From Pseudomonadota bacterium (lineage in GTDB: Bacteria; Pseudomonadota; Alphaproteobacteria; Rhizobiales; Afifellaceae): a stretch of 6,692 bases of DNA. A program made the translations under genes and the position numbers. Below the pieces are notes generated by a model. The model was not told the origin of the DNA and made no database searches. It saw only the letters and a list, made by a program, of their open reading frames with translations. The DNA lies in contig JAEZEK010000159.1 in the NCBI GenBank assembly GCA_023417735.1, positions 1-6,692 of the forward strand, given 5' to 3'. Shown piece after piece: positions 1 through 6,068 of the stretch (position 1 is its first letter; each line of letters begins with the position of its first letter).

Positions 1-336
1 ATGTCTCGATGACCGCCCTGGCGACGATCGCCGCGGCCGTGGCGACGAAGGTGTTGATCACCGCCAGCGTGGTGCCGCCATTGGCCTCGAGGTTGGAGCC
101 GGCATTGAAGCCGAACCAGCCGACCCACAGCATGGCCGCGCCGAGCATGGAGGACTGGCCGCGGGTGAAGCTCTCGATCAGGGCCCACGCCACGATCGCC
201 CCGGCCGTGGCGGTGAAGGTGTTGATCATGGCGAGCGCGGCGCCGCCGTTCGCCTCGAGGTTGGAGCCGGCGTTGAAGCCGAACCAGCCGACCCAGAGGA
301 GGGAGGCGCCGACCATTGTGAGCGTCATGGAATGCG
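1..336 (-). repeat. In-frame 168-bp tandem duplication inside amtB copy B
   Basis: Positions 1-168 and 169-336 align at an offset of exactly 168 bp, which is 56 codons. By hand count about 117 of 140 aligned bases match over 3-142 versus 171-310. Both units encode GWFGFNAGSNLEANGG followed by an INTF-ATA helix, corresponding to two neighbouring transmembrane helices of an Amt protein. The homology fades near 143-152, where the first copy reads MVGASLL and the second MLGAAML. The copies are not identical, so this is not a trivial re-read of one stretch. Confidence 0.9.
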
Positions 337-1033
337 GGGCCATCATGTCGCGCCCGAGGCCCTCGCGCTTGCCGACCATCATGCAGCCGACGAGCGCGGC
401 GACGCCGGCATTGATGTGGACGACGGTGCCGCCGGCGAAGTCGAGCGCGCCCCAGTTGAAGATGAGGCCGTTGCCCGCCCACACCATGTGCGCGATCGGA
501 AAGTAGACGAGCGTCGCCCAGATCACGCTGAAGATCACCACGGCCCCGAACCTGACCCGCTCGGCGAAGGCGCCGACGATCAGGGCCGGCGTGATGGCCG
601 CGAACGTCATCTGGAAGCAGATGAAGACGAATTCCGGGATGACCTCGTCGCTGAAGGTCGCCGCCGTCGAATCGGGCGTCACGCCGGCGAGGAACAGTTT
701 CCCGAACCCGGAGATGAAGGCGTTGCCGCCGTCACCGAACGCCATCGTGTAGCCGTAGCAGACCCACACGATCATCATGACGGCCGCCACCATCATGACC
801 TGCATGAGCACGGACAGCATGTTCTTCGCCCGGACCAGCCCGCCGTAGAAGAGGGCGAGGCCGGGCAGGATCATGAGCAGGACGAGCACCGTCGCGATCA
901 TCATCCAGGCCGTGTTGCCGGGATTGGGCGCGGCCGCCGCGATTTCGACGGCCGCCTCCGGCGCATCCTGGGCAAGGGCCGATGCGGCGCTCGCCGCGAC
1001 CAGCGCAAGCGCGGCCGGGATCGTTTTCTTCAT
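1..1033 (-). CDS. amtB: Ammonium transporter (Amt family), copy B; partial at left edge, with internal duplication
   Basis: Inner-membrane ammonium channel of the Amt/MEP/Rh family. About 344 codons are visible from ATG 1033, open to position 2 with no stop; the C-terminus lies outside the window. The start is supported by GAGGA at 1048-1044, 10 nt upstream. Residues 1-21 look like a cleavable signal peptide ending ALA, as in many Amt proteins. Family landmarks seen: FYGGLVRAKN after TM1; FQMTF at 140-144, with F144 matching the E. coli pore-gate Phe107; AERVRF; DFAGGTVVHINAG with the first pore histidine at H206; GWFGFNAGSN at 249-258. The second pore histidine would lie beyond the edge. Anomaly: after residue ~295 the protein does not continue into the usual SGAVAGLV segment but repeats residues ~240-287 (GWFGFNAGSN again at 305-314). 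Function of this version is therefore uncertain. It probably has its own sigma-54 promoter about 310 nt upstream. Confidence 0.9.
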   Translation of the reverse strand, partial: MKKTIPAALALVAASAASALAQDAPEAAVEIAAAAPNPGNTAWMMIATVLVLLMILPGLALFYGGLVRAKNMLSVLMQVMMVAAVMMIVWVCYGYTMAFGDGGNAFISGFGKLFLAGVTPDSTAATFSDEVIPEFVFICFQMTFAAITPALIVGAFAERVRFGAVVIFSVIWATLVYFPIAHMVWAGNGLIFNWGALDFAGGTVVHINAGVAALVGCMMVGKREGLGRDMMAPHSMTLTMVGASLLWVGWFGFNAGSNLEANGGAALAMINTFTATAGAIVAWALIESFTRGQSSMLGAAMLWVGWFGFNAGSNLEANGGTTLAVINTFVATAAAIVARAVIET

Positions 1034-1343
1034 TTGCTGTTGTTCCTCGCGTTGAACTGGAATCGCCCGGGCCGGACGGTCGCCGCTTCGGTCCGGGGCG
1101 GCCCTGCCGGACGGCTCGGGCGTAGGTTGCAGGATGGCGTGAAGGCATTCGGATCGCCCGGCCGGCCGGGCACGGAGCGCGGCGGCTGCCGCCCTGCCGT
1201 CCCGCCCTGCCGTCTGCGGCCGCGGACGGCTGTGCCCGTCTCGTCCCCAGCCCGATTGCCGTCGCAGATTCCCGGTCGCATCCCGCCGCCCTCGCCCCCG
1301 GCTGCCCGGACTCATTCCGGGGAGCAGGAGCAGCAGCTCTCAA
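1034..1343 (-). other. Long GC-rich untranslated leader of amtB copy B
   Basis: About 300 nt lie between the proposed sigma-54 promoter and the amtB copy B start. Short open frames on both strands give arginine/proline/alanine-rich, low-complexity translations typical of GC-rich noncoding DNA, and I do not support any of them as genes. The CCGGAC hexamer (or its complement GTCCGG) occurs at 1072, 1091, 1107 and 1306. The pair at 1072-1077 and 1091-1096 can form a hairpin. I recognise no known riboswitch or small RNA. Confidence 0.5.
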
Positions 1344-1358
1344 TCAAGCGCCGTGCCA
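1344..1358 (-). promoter_or_regulatory. Candidate sigma-54 (RpoN) promoter for amtB copy B
   Basis: The minus strand reads TGGCACGGCGCTTGA from 1358 to 1344. This is TGGCAC-N5-TTGA, with the -24 GG and the -12 G separated by 10 nt as in RpoN promoters. The family consensus is TGGCAC-N5-TTGC, so the only mismatch is the final base of the -12 element. It points toward amtB copy B and predicts a transcript start near 1332 with a leader of about 300 nt. No experimental support is available from sequence alone. Confidence 0.6.
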
Positions 1359-1381
1359 ACCCGACAAGCCGTTGGCGTTAC

Positions 1382-1412
1382 GAAGATTTTCCGGACAGGT
1401 CCGGAGATCTTC
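1382..1412. promoter_or_regulatory. Interrupted dyad just upstream of the amtB copy B promoter
   Basis: An inner perfect inverted repeat TCCGGAC-AG-GTCCGGA lies at 1390-1405, flanked by an outer pair GAAGAT (1382-1387) and ATCTTC (1407-1412). Its centre lies about 65 bp upstream of the predicted transcript start, so it could be an activator or repressor site. It does not match the NtrC consensus that I know. It could also simply form a hairpin in a transcript reading through from amtB copy A. Confidence 0.4.
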
Positions 1413-1521
1413 CCAGCGTTGCGGGAGAGTTGCTCAAGAAAGATGCAGCCGCTCTTCGCCGGCGGAAAGCCCCTGCTCGTTCCTTAGGCATTTGCCTGCG
1501 AAGGTGGTCCCTGCGCAACGG

Positions 1522-1550
1522 AAACGGGGCCGCCCCCGGGGGGGGCCCGT
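1522..1550 (-). terminator. Candidate terminator after amtB copy A
   Basis: About 26 nt past the amtB copy A stop, the minus strand can fold ACGGGCC against GGCCCCGT (one bulged base). A C-run/G-run core extends the stem, followed by TTTCC. The stem is very GC-rich but the T-tract is short, so intrinsic termination would be weak. It would separate the glnK-amtB unit from amtB copy B, consistent with the separate promoter found further on. Confidence 0.4.
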
Positions 1551-1575
1551 CGCTTGGCGTCTGCCGCGCGCTTGG

Positions 1576-2934
1576 TCAGGCGCGGACGGTCCCGGCGCCG
1601 AACTCCGGGTAGGCTTCCACGCCGACCTCGGCCCGGTCGAGGCCGAGCAGTTCGGTTTCCTCGGAGGGGCGGAGCCCGACCACGGCCTTCAGCGCGAGCC
1701 AGACCACCGCGCTCACCGCCACCGTGAAGGCGCCGTAGGCGGCGATGCCGACGATCTGCGTCCCGAAGCTCGCATCCGCATTGGTCAGCGGCACGGCGAG
1801 CGTGCCCCAGATGCCGGCGACGAGATGGACGGGGATCGCGCCGACCACGTCGTCGATGCGCAGCTTGTCGAGGAGCGGCACGACGAAGACCACGATCACC
1901 CCGCCGACCGCGCCGATGAGGATCGCCCAGGCCGGGCTCGGCGTCAGCGGCTCGGCGGTGATCGAGACGAGGCCCGCCAGCGCGCCGTTGAGCGCCATCG
2001 TCAGGTCGACCTTGCCGTACATCAGCTGGGTGATGACGAGCGCGGCGACCACGCCCGCCGCCGCGGCGAGGTTGGTGTTGGCGAAGATGGTGGCGACCGA
2101 GGCGGCGTCGGAGATCGTGCCCATCGCCAGCTGCGAGGCGCCGTTGAAGCCGAACCAGCCGAGCCAGAGGATGAAGGTGCCGAGCGTCGCGAGCGGCATG
2201 GACGAGCCCGGCAGCGGCATGACCTGGCCGCCGGGGCCGAACTTGCCCTTGCGCGCGCCGATGATGATCGCCCCCGTCAGCGCCGCCCATCCGCCGACCG
2301 AGTGGACCAGCGTGGAGCCGGCGAAATCGGCGAAGCCCATCTCGTCGAGCCAGCCGGCGCCCCATTTCCAGGAGCCCGCGATCGGGTAGATGAAGCCGGT
2401 CAGGACGACCACGAAGGCGAGGAACGGCCACAGCTTGATGCGCTCGGCGACCGTGCCGGAGACGATCGAGGCGGCGGTCGCGCAGAACACCATCTGGAAG
2501 AACCAGTCCGAGGCGGCCGAATAGTCGCCCGTCTCGGTCGCCGGGTCGGGGAAGACCTTCGGCCCGAACGTCCCGATGAAGCCGCCGTCGACGCCCTCGT
2601 ACATCAGGTTGTAGCCGACCACCCAGTAGAGCAGGCCGGCGATCGAGTAGAGGCTGATGTTCTTCAGGCACTGCATGGAGACGTTCTTGGACCGCACCAT
2701 GCCGGCCTCCAGCATGGCGAAGCCGGCCGCCATCCACATCACCAGGAAGCCGCCGATCAGGAAGAGCAGCGTGTTCAGGATGAAGGGATAGGGATCGGTC
2801 GCGGCCTCCGCGGCGGGCGCCTCGACGGCCGGCGCCGCCTCCTGCGCAATCTCCTGCGCGAGCGACGGCTCGGCGAGGAGCGCGGCGATCGCGAGCGCCG
2901 GGAGCGCCCAGCGGGCGAGAGTTCCGATTTTCAT
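1576..2934 (-). CDS. amtB: Ammonium transporter (Amt family), copy A, paired with glnK
   Basis: Complete inner-membrane ammonium channel of 452 residues. ATG 2934 is chosen over an in-frame ATG at 2976 because GGAG at 2946-2943 sits 8 nt upstream, a signal peptide follows immediately (hydrophobic, ending SLA before QE at ~26/27), and the longer form would overlap glnK. Amt landmarks in this numbering: GFAMLEAGMVRSKN after TM1; FFQMVF with gate Phe at 150; GTVAERIK; DFAGSTLVH with the first pore histidine H211; GWFGFNGAS; and DDVVGAIPVHLVAGIWG with the second pore histidine H370. The cytoplasmic tail contains ELLGLDRAEVGVEAYPEF, the conserved C-terminal motif involved in channel gating and GlnK contact. 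It starts 31 nt after glnK, so the two are almost certainly one transcript. It is clearly a different Amt subtype from copy B (FNGAS rather than FNAGS, and a different insert before TM3). Confidence 0.96.
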   Translation of the reverse strand: MKIGTLARWALPALAIAALLAEPSLAQEIAQEAAPAVEAPAAEAATDPYPFILNTLLFLIGGFLVMWMAAGFAMLEAGMVRSKNVSMQCLKNISLYSIAGLLYWVVGYNLMYEGVDGGFIGTFGPKVFPDPATETGDYSAASDWFFQMVFCATAASIVSGTVAERIKLWPFLAFVVVLTGFIYPIAGSWKWGAGWLDEMGFADFAGSTLVHSVGGWAALTGAIIIGARKGKFGPGGQVMPLPGSSMPLATLGTFILWLGWFGFNGASQLAMGTISDAASVATIFANTNLAAAAGVVAALVITQLMYGKVDLTMALNGALAGLVSITAEPLTPSPAWAILIGAVGGVIVVFVVPLLDKLRIDDVVGAIPVHLVAGIWGTLAVPLTNADASFGTQIVGIAAYGAFTVAVSAVVWLALKAVVGLRPSEETELLGLDRAEVGVEAYPEFGAGTVRA

Positions 2935-2942
2935 GTCATGTG

Positions 2943-2946
2943 CTCC
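2943..2946 (-). promoter_or_regulatory. Ribosome binding site that sets the amtB copy A start
   Basis: GGAG on the minus strand lies 8 nt before ATG 2934, in the 31-nt glnK-amtB spacer. It favours this start over the upstream in-frame ATG at 2976, which lies inside glnK. Confidence 0.7.
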
Positions 2947-2965
2947 GGGATTGCTGGGGCGCCGC

Positions 2966-3466
<501 letters not shown>

Positions 3467-3487
3467 CATCAAGCAACTGCACAAACG

Positions 3488-4357
3488 TTAGGCAGTGTCC
3501 GGCCGGAGCCGGACGAGCCCCTCCTGCGCGACCGAGGCGACGAGCCTGCCGTCGGCGGCGAAGATGGAGCCGCGCGTGAAGCCGCGGGCGCCCGAGGCGT
3601 TCGGGCTGTCCTGGTCGTAGAGCAGCCACTCGTCCGCCCGGAACGGCCGGTGGAACCACATCGCGTGGTCGAGGCTTGCGACCTGCATGTCGCGGTCGAA
3701 CACGGAGCGGCCATGCGCGAACAGCGAGGTGTCGAGCAGCGTCATGTCCGAGGCGTAGGCGAGCACGCAGGCATGGATCGCCGGATCGTCCGGCAGCGGC
3801 CCGGTCGCGCGGAACCACACGCGCTGCACGGCGTCGAGCTGCTCCCGGCTGACGTAATGCTTGAGGCTGACCGGGCGGAACTCGATCGGCCGCTCGCGCT
3901 CCCAGTAGGCGCGGATCGGCTTCGGCGCGCTCGCCATCACCATCGCCTTCATCTGCTCTTCCGACATCAGCCGATCCGGGTGCGGCACGTCGGGCATGGC
4001 GAGCTGGTGGTCGAGCCCCTCCTCGCGGACCTGGAACGAGGCCGACATGGAATAGATCGCCTGGCCGTGCTGGATCGCCACCACGCGGCGCGTCGCGAAG
4101 CTCTTGCCGTCGCGGATGCGGTCGACCTCGTAGACGATCGGCACAGCCGGGTCGCCCGGCCGCATGAAATAGGCGTGCAGCGAGTGGACCGCGCGCCCCG
4201 GGTCGACGGTGCGCGTCGCGGCGACCAGCGCCTGCCCGATCACCTGGCCGCCGAACACCCGCTGCCAGCCCGATTGCGGGCTGCGGCCCCGGTAGAGGTT
4301 GTGTTCGAGCGGCTCCAGGTCAAGGATGTCGAGAAGGCTCTGTACGGCGTTCGGCAT
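3488..4357 (-). CDS. tesB: Acyl-CoA thioesterase II (TesB family)
   Basis: Hydrolyses acyl-CoA thioesters to free fatty acid and CoA in the cytoplasm. From ATG 4357 the protein has 289 residues, close to the ~286 of E. coli TesB; the in-frame ATG at 4426 would add a proline/alanine-rich tail unlike the family and is rejected. It is a double hot-dog fold: N-terminal half with GWQRVFGGQVIGQALVAA (~30-47) and HSLHAYFMRPGD (~58-69), C-terminal half with LAYASDMTLLDTS, SLDHAMWFHRPF and VASVAQEGLVR. The known E. coli catalytic triad Asp204-Thr228-Gln278 aligns by number with D204, S228 and Q278 here, Ser replacing Thr. The ribosome site is weak (GGAAG about 4 nt before ATG). It is divergent from the monooxygenase gene and upstream of glnK on the same strand, from which it is separated by regulatory sequence. 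Confidence 0.95.
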   Translation of the reverse strand: MPNAVQSLLDILDLEPLEHNLYRGRSPQSGWQRVFGGQVIGQALVAATRTVDPGRAVHSLHAYFMRPGDPAVPIVYEVDRIRDGKSFATRRVVAIQHGQAIYSMSASFQVREEGLDHQLAMPDVPHPDRLMSEEQMKAMVMASAPKPIRAYWERERPIEFRPVSLKHYVSREQLDAVQRVWFRATGPLPDDPAIHACVLAYASDMTLLDTSLFAHGRSVFDRDMQVASLDHAMWFHRPFRADEWLLYDQDSPNASGARGFTRGSIFAADGRLVASVAQEGLVRLRPDTA

Positions 4358-4461
4358 GGGCCTTCCGGCGGTTCGGGCGGGTCGCGGTGCGCTCGGCACC
4401 GTCGGCAGAGTGCCCGCCGGTGTCAAGCGAGCCGCCGGGGTGAAGCGACGGGGATGCGGGT

Positions 4462-5709
4462 ATGAAGGCAGCGAGCAGGAAGCACCGGGCCGGCGCGGAG
4501 CCGGGCGTCGTCGTCGCGGGCGGCGGCTCCGCCGGCCTCTGCCTCGCGCTCGCGCTGAAGCGCTTCCTGCCCGATCTCGCCGTCGAGGTGGTCGACGCCC
4601 GCCCGTCCGGCGCGGCGAGCGCCGACGAGCGCGCCTCCGCCATCGCCGCCGCCGCCCGGCGGATGCTGGAGCAGCTCGACGTCTGGCACGACGTCGCCGG
4701 CTCCGCCCAGCCGATCCTCTCCATGGAGGTGACCGACAGCCGCACCTCCGACGCGGTGCGCCCGGTCTTCCTGACCTTCGACGGCACGACGCGCGACGGC
4801 GAGCCCTTCGCCCACATGGTGCCGAACGCGGTCCTCCTCGAGGCGCTGCGCAACGAGGCCGAATCGGCCGGCGTGCGCGCCACCTTCGGCGCCGGCGTGG
4901 AGCGCTTCGAGACGGAGGACGGCGACGTCCGCGTGCATCTCTCCACCGGCGAGCAGCGCACCGCCCGCCTCCTCGTCGCCGCCGACGGCGTGCGCTCGCG
5001 GCTGCGCGCGCAGGCCGGCATCAGGACCGTGGAATGGTCCTACCCGCAGATCGCCATCGTCTGCACGGTGGCGCACGAGCGGCCGCATCACGGCGTCGCG
5101 GTCGAGCACTTCCTGCCCTCCGGCCCGTTCGCCATCCTGCCGCTTGCGGGCAACCGCTCGTCCCTCGTCTGGACCGAGCGCAAGGAGGACGGCGAGCGGC
5201 TCCTCAAGGGCGACGAGTTCGTCTTCGAGGTCGAGCTCGAGCGCCGCTTCGGCCACAAGCTCGGCAAGATCGAGCTCGAGGGCCGCCGCCAGGGCTATCC
5301 GCTCGGCCTCATCCTCGCCCGCGATTTCGTGCGCCCGCGCTTCGCGCTCCTCGGCGACGCCGCCCACGGCATCCACCCGATCGCCGGCCAGGGCCTCAAT
5401 CTCGGATTCCGCGACGTCGCGGCGCTCGCCGAGACCGTCGTCGACGCCGCCCGCCTCGGGCTCGACATCGGCGCCCTCGACGTGCTGCAGCGCTACGAGC
5501 GCTGGCGCCGCTACGACACCTTCCAGATGGGCGTCACGACCGACGTGCTGAACCGGCTCTTCTCGAACGATTTCGGGCCGCTGCGCGCCATCCGCGACAT
5601 CGGCCTCGGCATCGTCGACCGCCTGCCGCCGCTGAAGCGCCTGTTCATCGGCGAGGCCGCGGGGCTCGGCGGCGAACTGCCGAAGCTCCTTTCCGGCGAG
5701 CCGATCTGA
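4462..5709 (+). CDS. UbiH/UbiF/Coq6-family FAD-dependent hydroxylase (probable ubiquinone biosynthesis)
   Basis: Flavoprotein monooxygenase of 415 residues, the typical length for the class A ubiquinone ring hydroxylases. It would use FAD, NAD(P)H and oxygen to hydroxylate the polyprenyl-phenol ring at the membrane surface. Seen in order: Rossmann motif VVVAGGGSAGL (~16-26); DERASAIAAAARRMLEQLDVW (~55-75), the family's substrate-side segment; the DG motif LLVAADGVRSRLR with D175-G176; and the GD motif ALLGDAAHGIHPIAGQGLNLGFRD (~295-318), whose HP-IAGQGLNLG part is the UbiH/Coq6 signature. Which ring carbon it hydroxylates cannot be decided; alphaproteobacterial UbiL or UbiM are alternatives, so no symbol is given. 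No clear Shine-Dalgarno precedes ATG 4462, only G-rich sequence, but the FAD motif lies at the expected distance from it. It is divergent from tesB (104-nt gap) and convergent with the Trm112-like gene. Confidence 0.92.
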   Translation: MKAASRKHRAGAEPGVVVAGGGSAGLCLALALKRFLPDLAVEVVDARPSGAASADERASAIAAAARRMLEQLDVWHDVAGSAQPILSMEVTDSRTSDAVRPVFLTFDGTTRDGEPFAHMVPNAVLLEALRNEAESAGVRATFGAGVERFETEDGDVRVHLSTGEQRTARLLVAADGVRSRLRAQAGIRTVEWSYPQIAIVCTVAHERPHHGVAVEHFLPSGPFAILPLAGNRSSLVWTERKEDGERLLKGDEFVFEVELERRFGHKLGKIELEGRRQGYPLGLILARDFVRPRFALLGDAAHGIHPIAGQGLNLGFRDVAALAETVVDAARLGLDIGALDVLQRYERWRRYDTFQMGVTTDVLNRLFSNDFGPLRAIRDIGLGIVDRLPPLKRLFIGEAAGLGGELPKLLSGEPI

Positions 5710-5718
5710 GCCGGCTCA
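5707..5718. other. 12-bp perfect palindrome joining two convergent stop codons
   Basis: TGAGCCGGCTCA is its own reverse complement. Its first three bases are the stop of the FAD hydroxylase gene and its last three, read on the minus strand, are the stop of the Trm112-like gene. Only 6 nt separate the genes, leaving no room for a conventional terminator for either gene. Confidence 0.8.
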
Positions 5719-5916
5719 GCCGTCGAGCGGCCGCGCCTCCTCCTCGAGCAGGATCGGGATGCCGTCGCGGATCGGGAAGGCGAGCCTCGCCGCCCGGCTC
5801 ACCAGCTCCTGCCGCGCCCGGTCGTATTCGAGCGTCGTCTTCGTGATCGGGCAGACCAGGATCTCGAGCAGCCTCGGATCGACCTGCCGCGGCTCCTGCC
5901 GCGCTTCCTCCGCCAT
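5716..5916 (-). CDS. Trm112 family protein (YcaR/UPF0434-like)
   Basis: Small cytoplasmic protein of 66 residues, in the usual 60-70 range. The core [20 protein letters not shown], then [29 protein letters not shown], matches the bacterial Trm112/YcaR family, with its invariant [15 protein letters not shown] ending. E. coli YcaR has two cysteines in ACPVCNG; here only the first is kept (CPITK), so metal binding through this knuckle is doubtful, and I recall a similar CPLTK form in alphaproteobacterial members. In eukaryotes and archaea Trm112 activates methyltransferases; the bacterial role is not settled. ATG 5916 is preferred to ATG 5922 because GGAG at 5926-5923 is 6 nt upstream of it but directly abuts the other. 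It follows cobB on the same strand after 152 nt and converges on the hydroxylase gene. Confidence 0.9.
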   Translation of the reverse strand: MAEEARQEPRQVDPRLLEILVCPITKTTLEYDRARQELVSRAARLAFPIRDGIPILLEEEARPLDG

Positions 5917-5922
5917 GCGCAT

Positions 5923-5926
5923 CTCC
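5923..5926 (-). promoter_or_regulatory. Ribosome binding site that sets the Trm112-like start
   Basis: GGAG on the minus strand lies 6 nt before ATG 5916 and 0 nt before ATG 5922, so the shorter, 66-residue product is favoured. Confidence 0.6.
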
Positions 5927-6068
5927 GTTCGCTGTCGGGCGGCACGCTAGCACAGGGCTCCGCGGCGAGTCGCGGCGGAAGGTCGCCGGTTGCGGTCAGC
6001 CCGACGGCGAACGCAGGCACCGCCACGTGCCACCGCGCGACGGGTGCCACGCCCGCTGTCACCGGGTC

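Noticed and set aside
1475..1506. AGGCATTTGCCT small dyad in the amt gap
   Set aside because: The arms are only 5 bp and no motif is recognised; it is too short to call a site.
332..1612. Long plus-strand open frame of 426 codons
   Set aside because: It is antisense to amtB copy B and the gap; the translation is a His/Arg/Asp/Gly-rich mirror of GC-rich codons with no recognisable domain.
4358..4426. Longer N-terminus for TesB starting at 4426
   Set aside because: The added Pro/Ala/Arg residues are unlike the family, while the shorter start gives catalytic residue numbers identical to E. coli TesB.
4299..5846. Plus-strand open frame of 515 codons overlapping the FAD hydroxylase
   Set aside because: It is in another frame of the hydroxylase gene and is arginine/alanine repeats without domain motifs; the hydroxylase frame has all FAD motifs.
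5944..5951. GCTAGCGT on the minus strand considered as a -10 box for the Trm112-like gene
   Set aside because: Position is plausible but no matching -35 element is visible about 17 nt upstream, so support is too weak.
6027..6050. Two GTGCCAC direct repeats that read TGGCAC on the minus strand, considered as RpoN sites upstream of the Trm112-like gene
   Set aside because: Neither has a -12 element at the required spacing (GGTG and GCGC there).
5917..6068. Possible cobalamin riboswitch near cobB
   Set aside because: This gap is downstream of cobB, not upstream, and I see no B12-box-like sequence; any riboswitch for cobB would lie beyond the right edge.
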